Positions 21,617 to 31,603 of a stretch of DNA of 64,000 bases are shown piece after piece. How positions within the stretch are numbered: position 1 is the stretch's first letter; each line of letters opens with the position of its first letter. A program made the position numbers and the translations under genes. The stretch spans positions 6,505,414-6,569,413 of the forward strand of contig NC_134034.1 of assembly GCF_964204645.1 (NCBI RefSeq), given 5' to 3'. The notes under the pieces are model-generated. The model did not search any database. It was not told where the DNA came from and saw only the letters and a list, made by a program, of their open reading frames with translations. The stretch comes from Tubulanus polymorphus (lineage: Eukaryota > Nemertea > Palaeonemertea > Tubulaniformes > Tubulanidae).

Positions 21617-22084
21617 ATGAGTGAGAGTTATATAAATCCTTCTAAGAATCCTAGAATATCTAATGCTATCAAAGCAGAAAGATCTCATCATATAATTACT
21701 CATAATCTTTCTAATATTAATCCTGATGAAACTTTATATGTTAGAATTCCTCGATTAACACAAAATAATTTTTATGTTCCAAATAGTATTTATTTATCAG
21801 CCGATATAAAAGTAATCGGTAATAATAATAATTATGTTGTTGATAATGTTGGAAGATATTTCATTAAAAAATTAACAATAAAGATTGTTCCAGAAACAGT
21901 TTTCTCATTAGATGATTATAATTTAATTATGCATTATAAAGATATATGGTTAACTAAAGAAAATAGAAAAAAAATGATATTTCAAGGAGAAATCAAATCC
22001 CGAGATTAAATGAAAATACTTTTTATGTTCCAATTAGTATTTATTTGTCAGCTGATATAAATGTAACTGGTAATAATAATAGAT
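21617..22084 (+). pseudogene. Putative major capsid protein, copy B (truncated, with a local duplication)
   Basis: N-terminal third of the capsid candidate (NPSNINPDETLYVRIPR-type region), then a stop at 22007. Next comes a second, partial copy of the NTFYVPISIYLSADI segment (about 22010-22080), and then a switch to polymerase sequence near 22085. This is a second independent capsid-to-polymerase junction, at a different point from the one at 11050. Confidence 0.6.
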
Positions 22085-25000
22085 AATTAAAAAAGTCAAT
22101 ATAAATCTAAAAGTCATATAAGAAATATGAATAATGATATTTTAGGTGAGGATTATTTTGATAAAGATAATGATAAGAGACAGAAGACAATTAAATGAAT
22201 AAAAAATAAATTAAACAATAAAAGACCATACATGGAAGATGTAAGAAATTATATTAATTCATTAGATAATAAAGAAGAAATAACTGAAGCATTTAAAAGT
22301 GATATTGTTCCAGCTGCTATTGAGTTTAAATTTCATAAAGGAAAGACAGAGGAAAATAAAAACATTTAGAAAATATGAAAAGTATTATAAAAATAATACT
22401 GGTGTTGAATACCCTAAAATTAGCATATCAGTTAAAGTTAAATTCATAAAATCTGAAGATAAACCATAATATAATATAAATTCCCGTTCACAACATATTA
22501 TTTCAAAACAACATATAGATGATAAATTAGATAAATCTTATAATGAAGTAAAAACTAAAATAGAAGAGAAAAATATTTTGAAGGATCTGGTTTAATATTT
22601 GATGAAATAATATTTATGACTTAACATGTTTATAACACAAAATATAATAAGTTAACTAAGTCAAAACCAATTGATGAAAATAATTTATCATATTATAAAG
22701 ATAATAATATAAATGGATCAAGTTATATCAAATTGCCATTTAAAACTAATGCTGTAATAAATGTACAAAATGAAGATGATAAATGTTTTCTATGGACAAT
22801 TATAAGTTGCTTACATCCAACAGAAGATATTACTCATAGTTTTAGATTAACAAATTATAAACAATTTGAAAATGATTATAAGATAGAAAATTATCCAGTT
22901 AGAATTAAAGATATGCCAAAAATAGAAAGAGATAATAATATAAAGATAAATGTGTTTGATTTAGTCAACTTACCAAAAACAAAAGGTAACAATATAAAAC
23001 ATTATACATTAGAACCTCTATACCTATCAAAAGATTATGATTCAAATGATGTTATAGATATACTATATTATGAAAATCATCATATGTGGATTAAAAGAAT
23101 TGATTTATTTTTCAAATCAGAAAATGATTTTGATAATAAAATATATCTATGTAGAAAATGTATAACTAAATTCAGAACTGAAAACGCATTATTAAATCAT
23201 AAACAATTATGTGATAATCATGATTATTGTAAGATAGTTTTACCAAACGAAAAGGATAAAGTATTATAATTCAAAAAATATGATTACAAGAATAAAGTAC
23301 CATTTTATATATGGAGATTTTGAATCACTAAATAAAGAATTAACTGATCAAGATAGAAAAGAAATATATTATAAAAGAAAGAAATTAAATTCTAATGAAA
23401 ATGATTTTTCAGATGAACCACCAAAAACAAATACAATTAAAAAGATTCATCAATCAGCTGCAGCTTTCGGGTTATATATAAAATCTGATTATCCAGAACT
23501 AATTGAAAGTGAATATTATCATTATAGAAATGAAAATGTTATCAATCATTTTTGTGACATATTAATTGAATATGAAATAAGATTTAGTAAACTATTGAAT
23601 ACAAATATAGAAATTATAATGACAGAAGAAGATAAAGAAGAATTTGTGTTTACAGGTAAATGTTATTATTGTGAAAAGATATTAAATTATAAAGATAAAA
23701 AAGTAAGAGACCATGATGTAATTGATTATTCAGATCCCCTAATAACAAATACTATTAGAAAGATTCATCAATCAGCAGCAGCTTTCGGGTTACATATAAA
23801 ATCTGATTATCCAGAACTAATTGAAAGTGAATATTATAATTACAGAAATGAAAATGTTATCAATCATTTTTGTGACTTATTAATTGAGTATGAAATCAAA
23901 TTTAGTAAAGTATTAGATACAAATAAAGAAATCATAATGACAGAATAAGATAAAGAAGAATTTGAGTTTGCTGATGAATGTTATTATTGTGAAAAACTAT
24001 TTAATTATAAAGATAAAAAAGTGAGAGACCATGATCATTTGAATGGAAAGTTTAGAGGCGCGGCGCACGAGAATTGTAACTTACAAGCTAAGAAAATCAA
24101 TTTTGTTCCAGTAATATTTCATAATTTATCAGGATATGACGCACATTTACTTATCAAACAGTTCTGCCATAAGATAGAAGAAATCAATAATGAAATAGAA
24201 AGATTAAATTCATATAGATCAAAAGATAAAATACCAACATATAAATTTAAAATGTTAGCTAAAACATCTGAGAATTATATATCATTCTAATTTGGGTGTA
24301 TAAGATTTATAGACTCATATAGATTTTTAAGCAGTTCATTAGATAATTTATCAAAATCATTAGTTGATGATGAATTAAAAATATTAAAGCAACACTATCC
24401 AAATAATGATGATTTTCAATTAATGAGATATAAAGGCGCAATTCCATATAGGGTTTATTAATCACATAATGATTTCAATATAACTGAATTATTAAAAGAA
24501 CAATTTTATGTTGAATTAAAAAATGAATACGTTTAAGATGAAGTTTATAATAGAACATTGAATATTTAGAATCATTTTGGAATGAAAAATCATGGACAAT
24601 TAGTAGATTTATATTTAAAATCAGATGTATTATTATTAACTGATATATTCGAAAGGTTAAGAGATGTAAACCTAGAATATTTTAATATTGATCCTTGCCA
24701 TTGTTATTCTAACCCAGGTTTAACTTGGGATTGTGGTTTAAAATTTACAGATATAAAAATAGATTTGTTGACAAATATAAATCAATTATTATTTTTTGAA
24801 AAATCGATAAGAGGAGGAGTTTCAGGTGTACTGTGGGATAGATATTTCAATGTAAATGATAATAAGGATTATATTTTATGATTATATAGGTATTATCCTG
24901 GTTTATAAGTTATCATATATAGATGCAAATAATCTATATGGTTGGGCAATGATGGAACCCCAACCTTATGGAGTATTTGAAATAAGTGAAGTTTTACAAC

Positions 25001-25395
25001 ATGAAAATAATGATAAATTTGATTGGAAGAAAAGAATTCTAGATATTGCAGATGATTCAGAGACTGGTTACTTCTTTGTTGTAGACTTGGAATATCCTGA
25101 AAACATTAAATTTAAATCTAGAAATCTAGCATACTGTCCCGAACATAAAACTGTAACACATGAAGAATTATCAAATTATCAAAAGTGAATTAAACCTGAA
25201 AATCATATTCATACAGAAAAGTTAATGGTAACTCAGGAAGATAAATATAATTATGTAGTGCATTATAGAATGTTGAAGTTTTATTTGAATCAAGGAATGA
25301 TTCTAAAAAAAAGTGCATAGATATATTTCATTTAGTCAATCTAAACGGTTAGAAAAATATATAGATTTTAATACCTAACAGAGAACTAAAGTTTC
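22085..25395 (+). pseudogene. POLB: Polinton-type DNA polymerase B, copy C (fragmented, with internal duplication)
   Basis: Begins in the N-terminal C2H2 region (SKSHIRNMNND) and runs to RYISFSQSK / DFNT, about 25390. It has many stops and indels. Recognisable parts include CRKC finger, YGDFES, CYC..RDHD, FHNLSGYD and DANNLYGWAM. A segment of about 290 bp (from the INTIKKIHQSAAAFG region to KVRDHD) is present twice in tandem, 23430-23715 and 23730-24030. The motif B and C region is absent; the sequence jumps into the integrase-side genes near 25395. Confidence 0.85.
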
Positions 25396-25502
25396 TACTG
25401 GAGTTATAATATTTTCTAACATGAAACCTATAGAATATAAGGACAAAAGTAAATCAGATAATATCGAATCAGAACAAAAATTAACTAAAATAAATGAGTG
25501 AT
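25396..25502 (+). pseudogene. 3' remnant of the accessory gene seen at 46778-47392
   Basis: Encodes STGVIIFSNMKPIEY and ends LTKINE-stop, matching the end of the copy D accessory gene. The stop overlaps the ATG at 25495 exactly as in D. Confidence 0.55.
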
Positions 25503-25661
25503 GATGTTAAGAAGAAGCCTGGATCTGAGAAACAAATTAAATGGGCAAGGGAGTTGGGAAAAAGATCTTCAGAATTGAAAAAAGCTAAGAAAAAGAAATT
25601 AACTGATCTAAATGAATCACAGAAATTATCTGATATTGATTCGAATATTTGCATATTTTGA
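25495..25661 (+). pseudogene. 5' remnant of the basic membrane protein seen at 47385-47753
   Basis: MSDDVKKKPGSEKQIKWARE, Lys-rich stretch, then LSDIDSN; the membrane helix and 3' half are deleted. The sequence passes straight into the integrase (DQQWQADLIDM), so about 300 bp are missing relative to copy D. Confidence 0.6.
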
Positions 25662-25872
25662 TCAACAATGGCAAGCTGATTTAATTGACATGAAGAATCT
25701 CTCCGACTAAAGTGGTTTTATTCAGCTGTGATTTTATTTCGACTACGACATTGGATACCTGTACATCAGTGAATACATCAGGATTCTATACATGCATTTA
25801 TTAACTTTTAACTTTGCGGTTTTAATGAACAAATGGTGTTTTTAGTCTGAAGAATTTATTTGGATTATATGT

Positions 25873-26874
25873 ATGAAGATGGCAGCACGGCATAGTATTT
25901 GGAATGTTATTAAAGAACTTGGTGAACTCAGTTCAACATACAGAATATCAAAACCAATTTATGACAGATTGCATGAACTATCGATCAATGCCAAACAATC
26001 AACCAGTCGCGGTTGTAGAGGTGGATCAAAACTCAACAAAAGGAATTACTTCTACTATGGTGAAGCTGACAATGGTGCTATTCCTGTCATAATGTCAAAC
26101 AGACCGTTAATTCCTGACCAGACTTTTAACTTAGTCAATCAGAAAAATTTAATATATGTGCCTATGGTCAAGGACAAATCTGATTTAAAACTTAACCTCG
26201 CAGTCATCAATGCTCAATCTATCTGTAACAAATCGCTAGCCGTATCTGATTATCTTTTTGATCATTCAGTCTCAATTGCTGCTGTATCTGAAACTTGGAT
26301 GACCGATAATGACTGCATTGTGAAGGCCAAATTTAAACAGTCTGGTTATAACTTAATGCACTCACCCAGGCGTAATGGAAAGGGCGGCGGTGCCAGAATT
26401 ATCTATGATGCCACCTTGCAACCGAAGGAGGTTAAACTCCCAAATGTCAAGAGTTTCGATGCGATAGCTATAGACTTGATTTTTAAAGAAGACTGTATAC
26501 GTCTGATAAACATTTATCGCCCACCTCCAAACAGAAAGAATAGATTAACTGTTTCCCAGTTTCTGACTGAATTTGGAAATCTCCTAGAAGAAACCATTGC
26601 TTGTTCTAGTAAATTATTAGTTGTTGGTGATATAAATTTCCATGTGGATGATCCAAAAGATTCAACTGCCAAGAGATTTTTATCATTCCTGCATTCCTTC
26701 AACCTCTGTCAAAATGTCAATGTACCAACGCACAGGAAGGGCCATACATTGGATTTAGTGATCACCCGCCTTTCTGAAGATTCATTTGTTCGATCTATCA
26801 ATGCTGCTGATATTGGACTTTCCGATCATTTTCCAGTTAACTTTACTGTCAACATCTCACGTCCGTGTGCTTAA
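25873..26874 (+). pseudogene. LINE endonuclease ORF
   Basis: 333-residue open frame with a short N-terminal region and an apurinic-type endonuclease domain: LNLAVINAQSI, SETWM, INIYRPPP, VVGDINFHVDDP, LDLVIT and SDHFPVNFTV are the usual catalytic landmarks. A stop just after the domain separates it from the reverse transcriptase remnants, so it is part of a dead element. Confidence 0.75.
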
Positions 26875-26946
26875 ACAAAAACTATATCTTACAGAAAACT
26901 TAGAAATATCAATGTCTGTGAATTCAGTGAGTCGTTCAAGAGTAGA

Positions 26947-28714
26947 GTGGATATGTTAAATTTTCGCGATCCCCGCGTCGTGGCCTTGGAGCTAGACGCC
27001 GCTCTGACCTCTTCACTGGACGAACATGCCCTTGCTGTTACAAAGCCTATTATACTTCGTCCCCACGCTCCTTGGTTTAATGATGACATTCGCATAGCTA
27101 AAAAGCTACGCCGTAAATTGGAAAAGCAATGGCGAGCAACTAAACTTTCAATTCATAGAGAAATGTTCCTTACTCGTTCAAACGTTCCTGTTGGACGAAC
27201 CCGAATTCAATGGTATTCACTTGGATGAATTTAAGTTGGTTACTGAGGCTGAGCTGGCTAAATTTATAATGCAGTCTCCTTCTAAGCATTGTAAACTCGA
27301 TGCCATTCCTACATGGCTGTTAAAAGCAGCTCTACATTACCTCATTCCGTTTTTACTGATATGATTAACAAATGTCTCGAGTCCGGTGTTTTTCCGGACT
27401 CTTATAAAGTTGCATATATTCATCCACTTTTAAAAAAACCTAGTCTTAATGTTGAATGTCTCAGGAATTACCGACCAGTGTCTACTCTGCATTTCATATC
27501 AAAAGTAAAAGCGAGTAGTAGCTTATTAGCTTAATCAACATCTTCAAAATAATGGTTTACATGAGGTTTACCAGTCGGCTTATAAGTCAGGTTGTAGTAC
27601 AGAGACTGCTCTTGTACGTGTTCAGAATGATATTTTGATGTCAATTGACCATGGTAGTTGGGCTGGTTATGCTCGATTTGAGCGCCGCCTTCGACACAAT
27701 TGACCATGATACTCTACTCGCTCGTGTTGAACATCAAATTGGTCTGTCAGGTACTTCCTACCAATGGTTAGAATCTTACCTTACTGATCGCTATCAAACT
27801 GTTTGTATAGGCGACTCTAACCATGTTTACTCAAATTTGGTGTACCGCAGGGGTCTGTTTTAGGTCCACTGCTGTACACCATTTATGTTCTTCCTATTGG
27901 CGATATCATAAGGAAATTCAATTTAGATTTTCATTTTTATGCAGATGATTCACAGTTGTATATCAGGATAAAACCAAAAGTTAACGAATTGGTGTCCAAA
28001 AATACACTCCAACTTTGCAATACTGAACTTAAACATTGGATGGATATAAACTTTCTTCAGGCAAACGGTGACAAAACCGAGTTCTCCCTAATTGGCTCTC
28101 CATCACAACTTACTAAGCTTCGCACATTTGATCTCAATCTTGATGATGCAGTTATTACTTCATCTCACTCCTTACGTAATCTCGGCGTCATTTTTTATCA
28201 GAACATGTCCATGGTAAAACATGTAAACCACTTATGCTCTGTAGCTTTCTATCACCTTAGAAACATTAGTAAGATCAGACAGTTTTTGAATCAAGGAATT
28301 GCTGAACGCCTTATTCACGCTTTTGTGACAACTCGCCTTGACTATTGCAACTCTTTACTCTTTGGCCTCCCTGACAACATTTTAGATAAATTACAACGTG
28401 TTCAAAATTCAGCTGCCCCGGATCCTGACTCGAAACTTAAAATTTTGTCACATAACACCGATTCTACACGATCTGCATTGGCTTCCAATCAAATACCGCA
28501 TCCAATTTAAATCTTGATCCTTACTTATAAATCATTGAATGGTCAGGCCCCACAATATTTGAAATCATTAGTGCAATACAAGGCATCCTCTAGAGTGTTA
28601 AGATCAAACAGTCAATCACTTCTAGTCATCCCGTGTCAATCTAGTCTCTGCGGGTCACAGGGCCTTTTCTTACTCCGCCCCACTACTTTGGAACTCCTTA
28701 CCAGATGCAATTAA
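26947..28714 (+). pseudogene. LINE reverse transcriptase remnants
   Basis: Successive fragments in different frames: 26947-27228 (pre-RT linker, HAPWFNDDIR), 27313-27534 (RNYRPVST), 27645-27863 (LDLSAAFDTIDH), YADD box near 27935, 27956-28510 (thumb region, FNLGVIF-like [10 protein letters not shown]), 28514-28714 (C-terminal QAPQYL). Frame changes show decay after insertion or an already dead template. Confidence 0.7.
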
Positions 28715-28895
28715 ATCTAGTCCTTCTACTGATGTTTTTAAATCGCAACGAAAACCCATTTGTTCACTAAAGCTTTTAACTAATGATGTAAATTGTTTTT
28801 TCTATCTTTATGTTTAAATTGTATCTTTATATTGTAAAGCCAATGAGCATATCTTATATGGATTTTAGGCTCAATAAATTATTATTATTATTATT

Positions 28896-29738
28896 ATGAA
28901 GAACTTAGAAGAATACAACAAAGGATATTTCTGGATATTAAATGTTATAGACATATTCAGTAGATACGCATGGTCAATTCCAATCAAAAATAAAACTGTT
29001 ATAGAAGTTACAAATGCTTTTAAATCAATATTTAAAGAAGCTATTCCAGGTATGATACAATTTGATGAAGGTAAGGAATTTCATAATAAACATTTTAAAA
29101 AACTATTATCTGATAACGATGTAGAGTATTTTTCAACACACTCAGATAAAAAAGCATCTATTATAGAAAGATTTAATAAAACATTGAAAACTAGAATGTG
29201 GAAATATTTTACTGCTAATGAAACATATAAATATATCGATGTGTTAGATGATTTAGTCAAAGGTTATAGTAATTCTAAACATTCGAGTATTGGTATGAAA
29301 CCTATACAAGCTAGAAAAGAAGATAATTCAGAAATAGTTTGGAATAATCTATATGGTGCATTTGTTACACATGATTTTGGTGAACCTACATTTAAAATAG
29401 GACAACATGTTAGAATATCTCAATATCGAAAAACATTTTATAAAGGTTATACTCCTAATTTATACTCCTGAAAAATATTTAAAATTAAAAAGATAATACT
29501 TACTAAACCATTATTTTATAAATTAGAAGATTTTAAAGTTGAAGAAATATTAGGATATTTTTATGAACAAGAATTATCACTTGTACCAAATCCAGATGAA
29601 ATAGAATACAAAATAGAAAAAGGATTGAAAACAAAAACTCTTAAAGGAAAAAAGTATTCTTTGTTGAAATATAAAGGGTATGATGATAAATTTAATGAAT
29701 GGATTTTATCTAGTAAAATTAAAAGAATAAATGAATAA
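28896..29738 (+). pseudogene. INT: Polinton integrase (retroviral-type) with chromodomain-like tail, copy C
   Basis: DDE integrase of the retroviral-like family; joins element ends to host DNA. The first part of the domain lies before the LINE (25662-25697, WQADLIDM with the first Asp), the rest after it. Motifs: IDIFSRYAWSIPI, FDEGKEFHNKHF (second Asp), KASIIERFNKTLK (Glu), HSSIGMKPIQA. A 13-bp tandem duplication near 29455-29470 introduces a stop (29469-29471). The C-terminus holds a chromodomain-like module (KYSLLKYKGYDDKFNEWI, about 29658). The stop overlaps the ATPase start (ATAAATGAATAA). Confidence 0.85.
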
Positions 29739-30342
29739 AGATTTATTTATATTTGAACCGCATAATATGTTAGTTACTGGGGTAACAAACTGTGGTAAAA
29801 CGCATTTCATATTAGACTTGTTAGAAACTATTTATAAGAATCATTTTGATTATATAATATTATTCTGTCCTACTTATGAAATGAATAAAACATATAATAG
29901 GGATATAGTTAAGATGAAAAAGTTTACTATATTAGATCCTATAACAGTAAAAGAAAATTTAGATAATTGTATAAAAATAGCTATTGATATTTATAAAGGT
30001 TCAAATACATTATTCATTATAGATGATTGTGCAAATTTACATGATTCAAAAGTGAGAGAAAGTGAGTTATGTTATCTAGCTTTCTCTGGGAGACATTTTG
30101 GGATTACAACATGGGTTTTAAATCAAATATATAATTCACTTGTTGAAGATTTTAGGGGGAATATAAGATTTCTAGTTTTATTCTACAATAAAGATAGAAA
30201 ATCTATGCAACAATCATTGGAAGAAAATCAAATTATACCTACTGAATTACATGATGAATATATGAATAAATTAAAGAATAATAAAGGTTCAAAATTACTT
30301 CTGAGGCTTCAATTTCCCTATGAATATAAATTTATAAAATAA
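29731..30342 (+). CDS. ATP: Packaging ATPase, A32/FtsK-HerA type, copy C
   Basis: Intact 203-residue ATPase. Walker A GVTNCGKTHF (residues 17-26), Walker B NTLFIIDDC (about 92-100), then a FSGRHFGITTWVLNQ motif with the sensor-type polar residue. This is the DNA-packaging ATPase family of Polintons, virophages and nucleocytoplasmic viruses; it would drive genome entry into a capsid. Start ATG sits in AATAAATGAA, overlapping the integrase stop. By eye about 92-95% identical to the copy D protein, also intact, although surrounding genes are broken. Confidence 0.85.
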   Translation: MNKDLFIFEPHNMLVTGVTNCGKTHFILDLLETIYKNHFDYIILFCPTYEMNKTYNRDIVKMKKFTILDPITVKENLDNCIKIAIDIYKGSNTLFIIDDCANLHDSKVRESELCYLAFSGRHFGITTWVLNQIYNSLVEDFRGNIRFLVLFYNKDRKSMQQSLEENQIIPTELHDEYMNKLKNNKGSKLLLRLQFPYEYKFIK

Positions 30343-30568
30343 GGTGTTTTAAGCATTTACGTATTAGATACGTATTAGATACGTATTAGATACCTTAATA
30401 CTTAAAACCCCCTTTTTTAAAACAAATATGATTTATACAATTTTCAAACCAATTTATTTTTATTTTTTCAACTAATATATGAATAAACTTGAAAATAATA
30501 AAGTTTATTTATTATTACTGAGGTTTCAATATATATTTTAAAAAAATAATATGATTTTACATATTTTC
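30343..30568 (+). repeat. Minisatellite and duplicated ATPase 3' tail
   Basis: GTATTAGATAC units in tandem at 30358-30392, then CTTAAAACCCCCTTTTTTAAA, then a diverged second copy of the last part of the ATPase gene (ATGAATAAACTTGAAAATAATAAAG.. to TTATTACTGAGGTTTCAAT, about 30478-30525). The same layout follows the copy D ATPase. Confidence 0.6.
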
Positions 30569-30823
30569 TTATTCGAAATCTATTTCATGGTGCCCTTTTT
30601 CATTCTTACCCTTATATATGAAATAGAAATCACCTGAACATAATTCTTCTAAATCTTCACTTGATAATCCATGAAATCTATCTGGTAAATATGTTCTGAA
30701 TTTATATTTATTTCCTTTTAATCCTTCATATTCTAAGTGGATAACTAATTTACTACCATATCTATTAGTAACTGTATCAATATTTGTAATTAGATATTTC
30801 TTATGAATTGTTAATTCTGTTAA
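30569..30823 (-). pseudogene. MESKQ-type protein, 3' part, copy C
   Basis: Minus-strand homologue of 56898-57251 from about residue 35 to the stop (KYLITNIDTVTNRYG, LVIHLEYEGLKGN, GHHEIDFE). Similarity ends at GTTAAC, 30823, where DUF6589 intron sequence begins. The missing 5' part is at 31508-31603 on the other strand, indicating inversion of the segment between. Confidence 0.65.
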
Positions 30824-30991
30824 CTATCTGGAACCAGTTGCATAGTTCTAAGTCAAGGTTATTCTCAAAGTTAACTCATTGAATCATAATTTAACTGATA
30901 CTCACAACTGTGGAACTGGGATCCTGAAATTTTTAGTATAGCAGCTAAACCTGGATTTGAGAATAATAATGGGAGATGTATATAATAACTT

Positions 30992-31294
30992 ACCGATGAT
31001 TTTTTCTGCATTCAGTCTATTCCTTTCTTCATACGGGAAAACACATTCTCTGACCAAGCGCGTCATTGATTCAAAATACCACTGTTCAGTTCGATCTTTT
31101 TCTTCTAAAGGAATGTTCTTTTCTGGTAACGAGTGTATATCGTCCATACCAAAAAACTCCGATACACATTCAATGATGTACGCATCGAATACGGAAACCA
31201 TAAAATCCTTATCAGCGTCATAGTGTTCGTTGGTATTCGCGTTCACAGAATTTCTCGATATTTTCTCTTGTAACGATTTGAGAGTTCCAATGTC
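30992..31294 (-). pseudogene. DUF6589-type gene exon (inverted)
   Basis: Minus-strand exon bounded by a plausible acceptor (TTACTTACAG, just above 31294) and donor (CG/GTAAGT, just below 30992). Encodes GDIGTLKSLQEKISRN, VSVFDAYIIECVSEFFGM and EQWYFESMTRLVRECVFP. The GDxxT start resembles DUF6589 proteins, and the exon would join the + strand exon at 34397 if the 30824-31603 segment were flipped back. Intron sequence with no other gene fills 30824-30991. Confidence 0.5.
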
Positions 31295-31301
31295 ACCTGT
31301 A

Positions 31302-31450
31302 AGTAAATAGGAATTAGTTGTTCTATACCAAAGGTCGAACGGTGGAGCTCGTAAAAATAAAAATAAATTCTCACACGCTCGAATTTATTTTTATTTTTTA
31401 CTCACTCGACCCCTCAACCTTTGATGTAGAACAACTAATTCCTATTAACT
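31302..31450. repeat. Polinton terminal palindrome (composite B/C right end)
   Basis: 149-bp imperfect palindrome: outer arm begins AGTAAATAGGAATTAGTTG, inner arm ends AACTAATTCCTATTAACT, centre near 31377 (TCACACGCTC). Starts 5'-AG as Polinton termini do. Inner arm continues into the leader of the MESKQ gene. Confidence 0.65.
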
Positions 31451-31507
31451 CTTAAAATACATCTAATAACTTCTAAAATAAATTTTGATAAAAAATATGT
31501 TATTAAA

Positions 31508-31603
31508 ATCGAGAGTAAACAAGTACACAGTGAATTCTTAAATAGAATAAAAGATACTTCAAACGTCAAATCTGTAGATTATAAATTTAAGAAGTTAACA
31601 GAA
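31508..31603 (+). pseudogene. MESKQ-type protein, 5' part, copy C (start codon lost)
   Basis: Matches 16198-16293. The start codon reads ATC instead of ATG. Similarity runs to AAGTTAACAGAA at 31603 and is cut by the piggyBac end CACGTTCGCTGCC. Confidence 0.6.

Larger units (their letters stand above)
25698..28895 (+). mobile_element. CR1/L2-like LINE inserted in the integrase gene
   Basis: Non-LTR retrotransposon with an 8-bp target duplication ATGAAGAA (25690-25697 and 28896-28903) and an (ATT)n tail. The endonuclease domain is in the ORF 25873-26874 (SETWM, VVGDINFHVD, SDHFPV). Reverse transcriptase is in broken frames: RNYRPVSTL (about 27460), LLDLSAAFDTIDH (about 27670), [10 protein letters not shown] (about 27935). 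An internal deletion between endonuclease and RT near 27190 and several frameshifts make it non-functional. Clade by motif style only. Confidence 0.85.
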
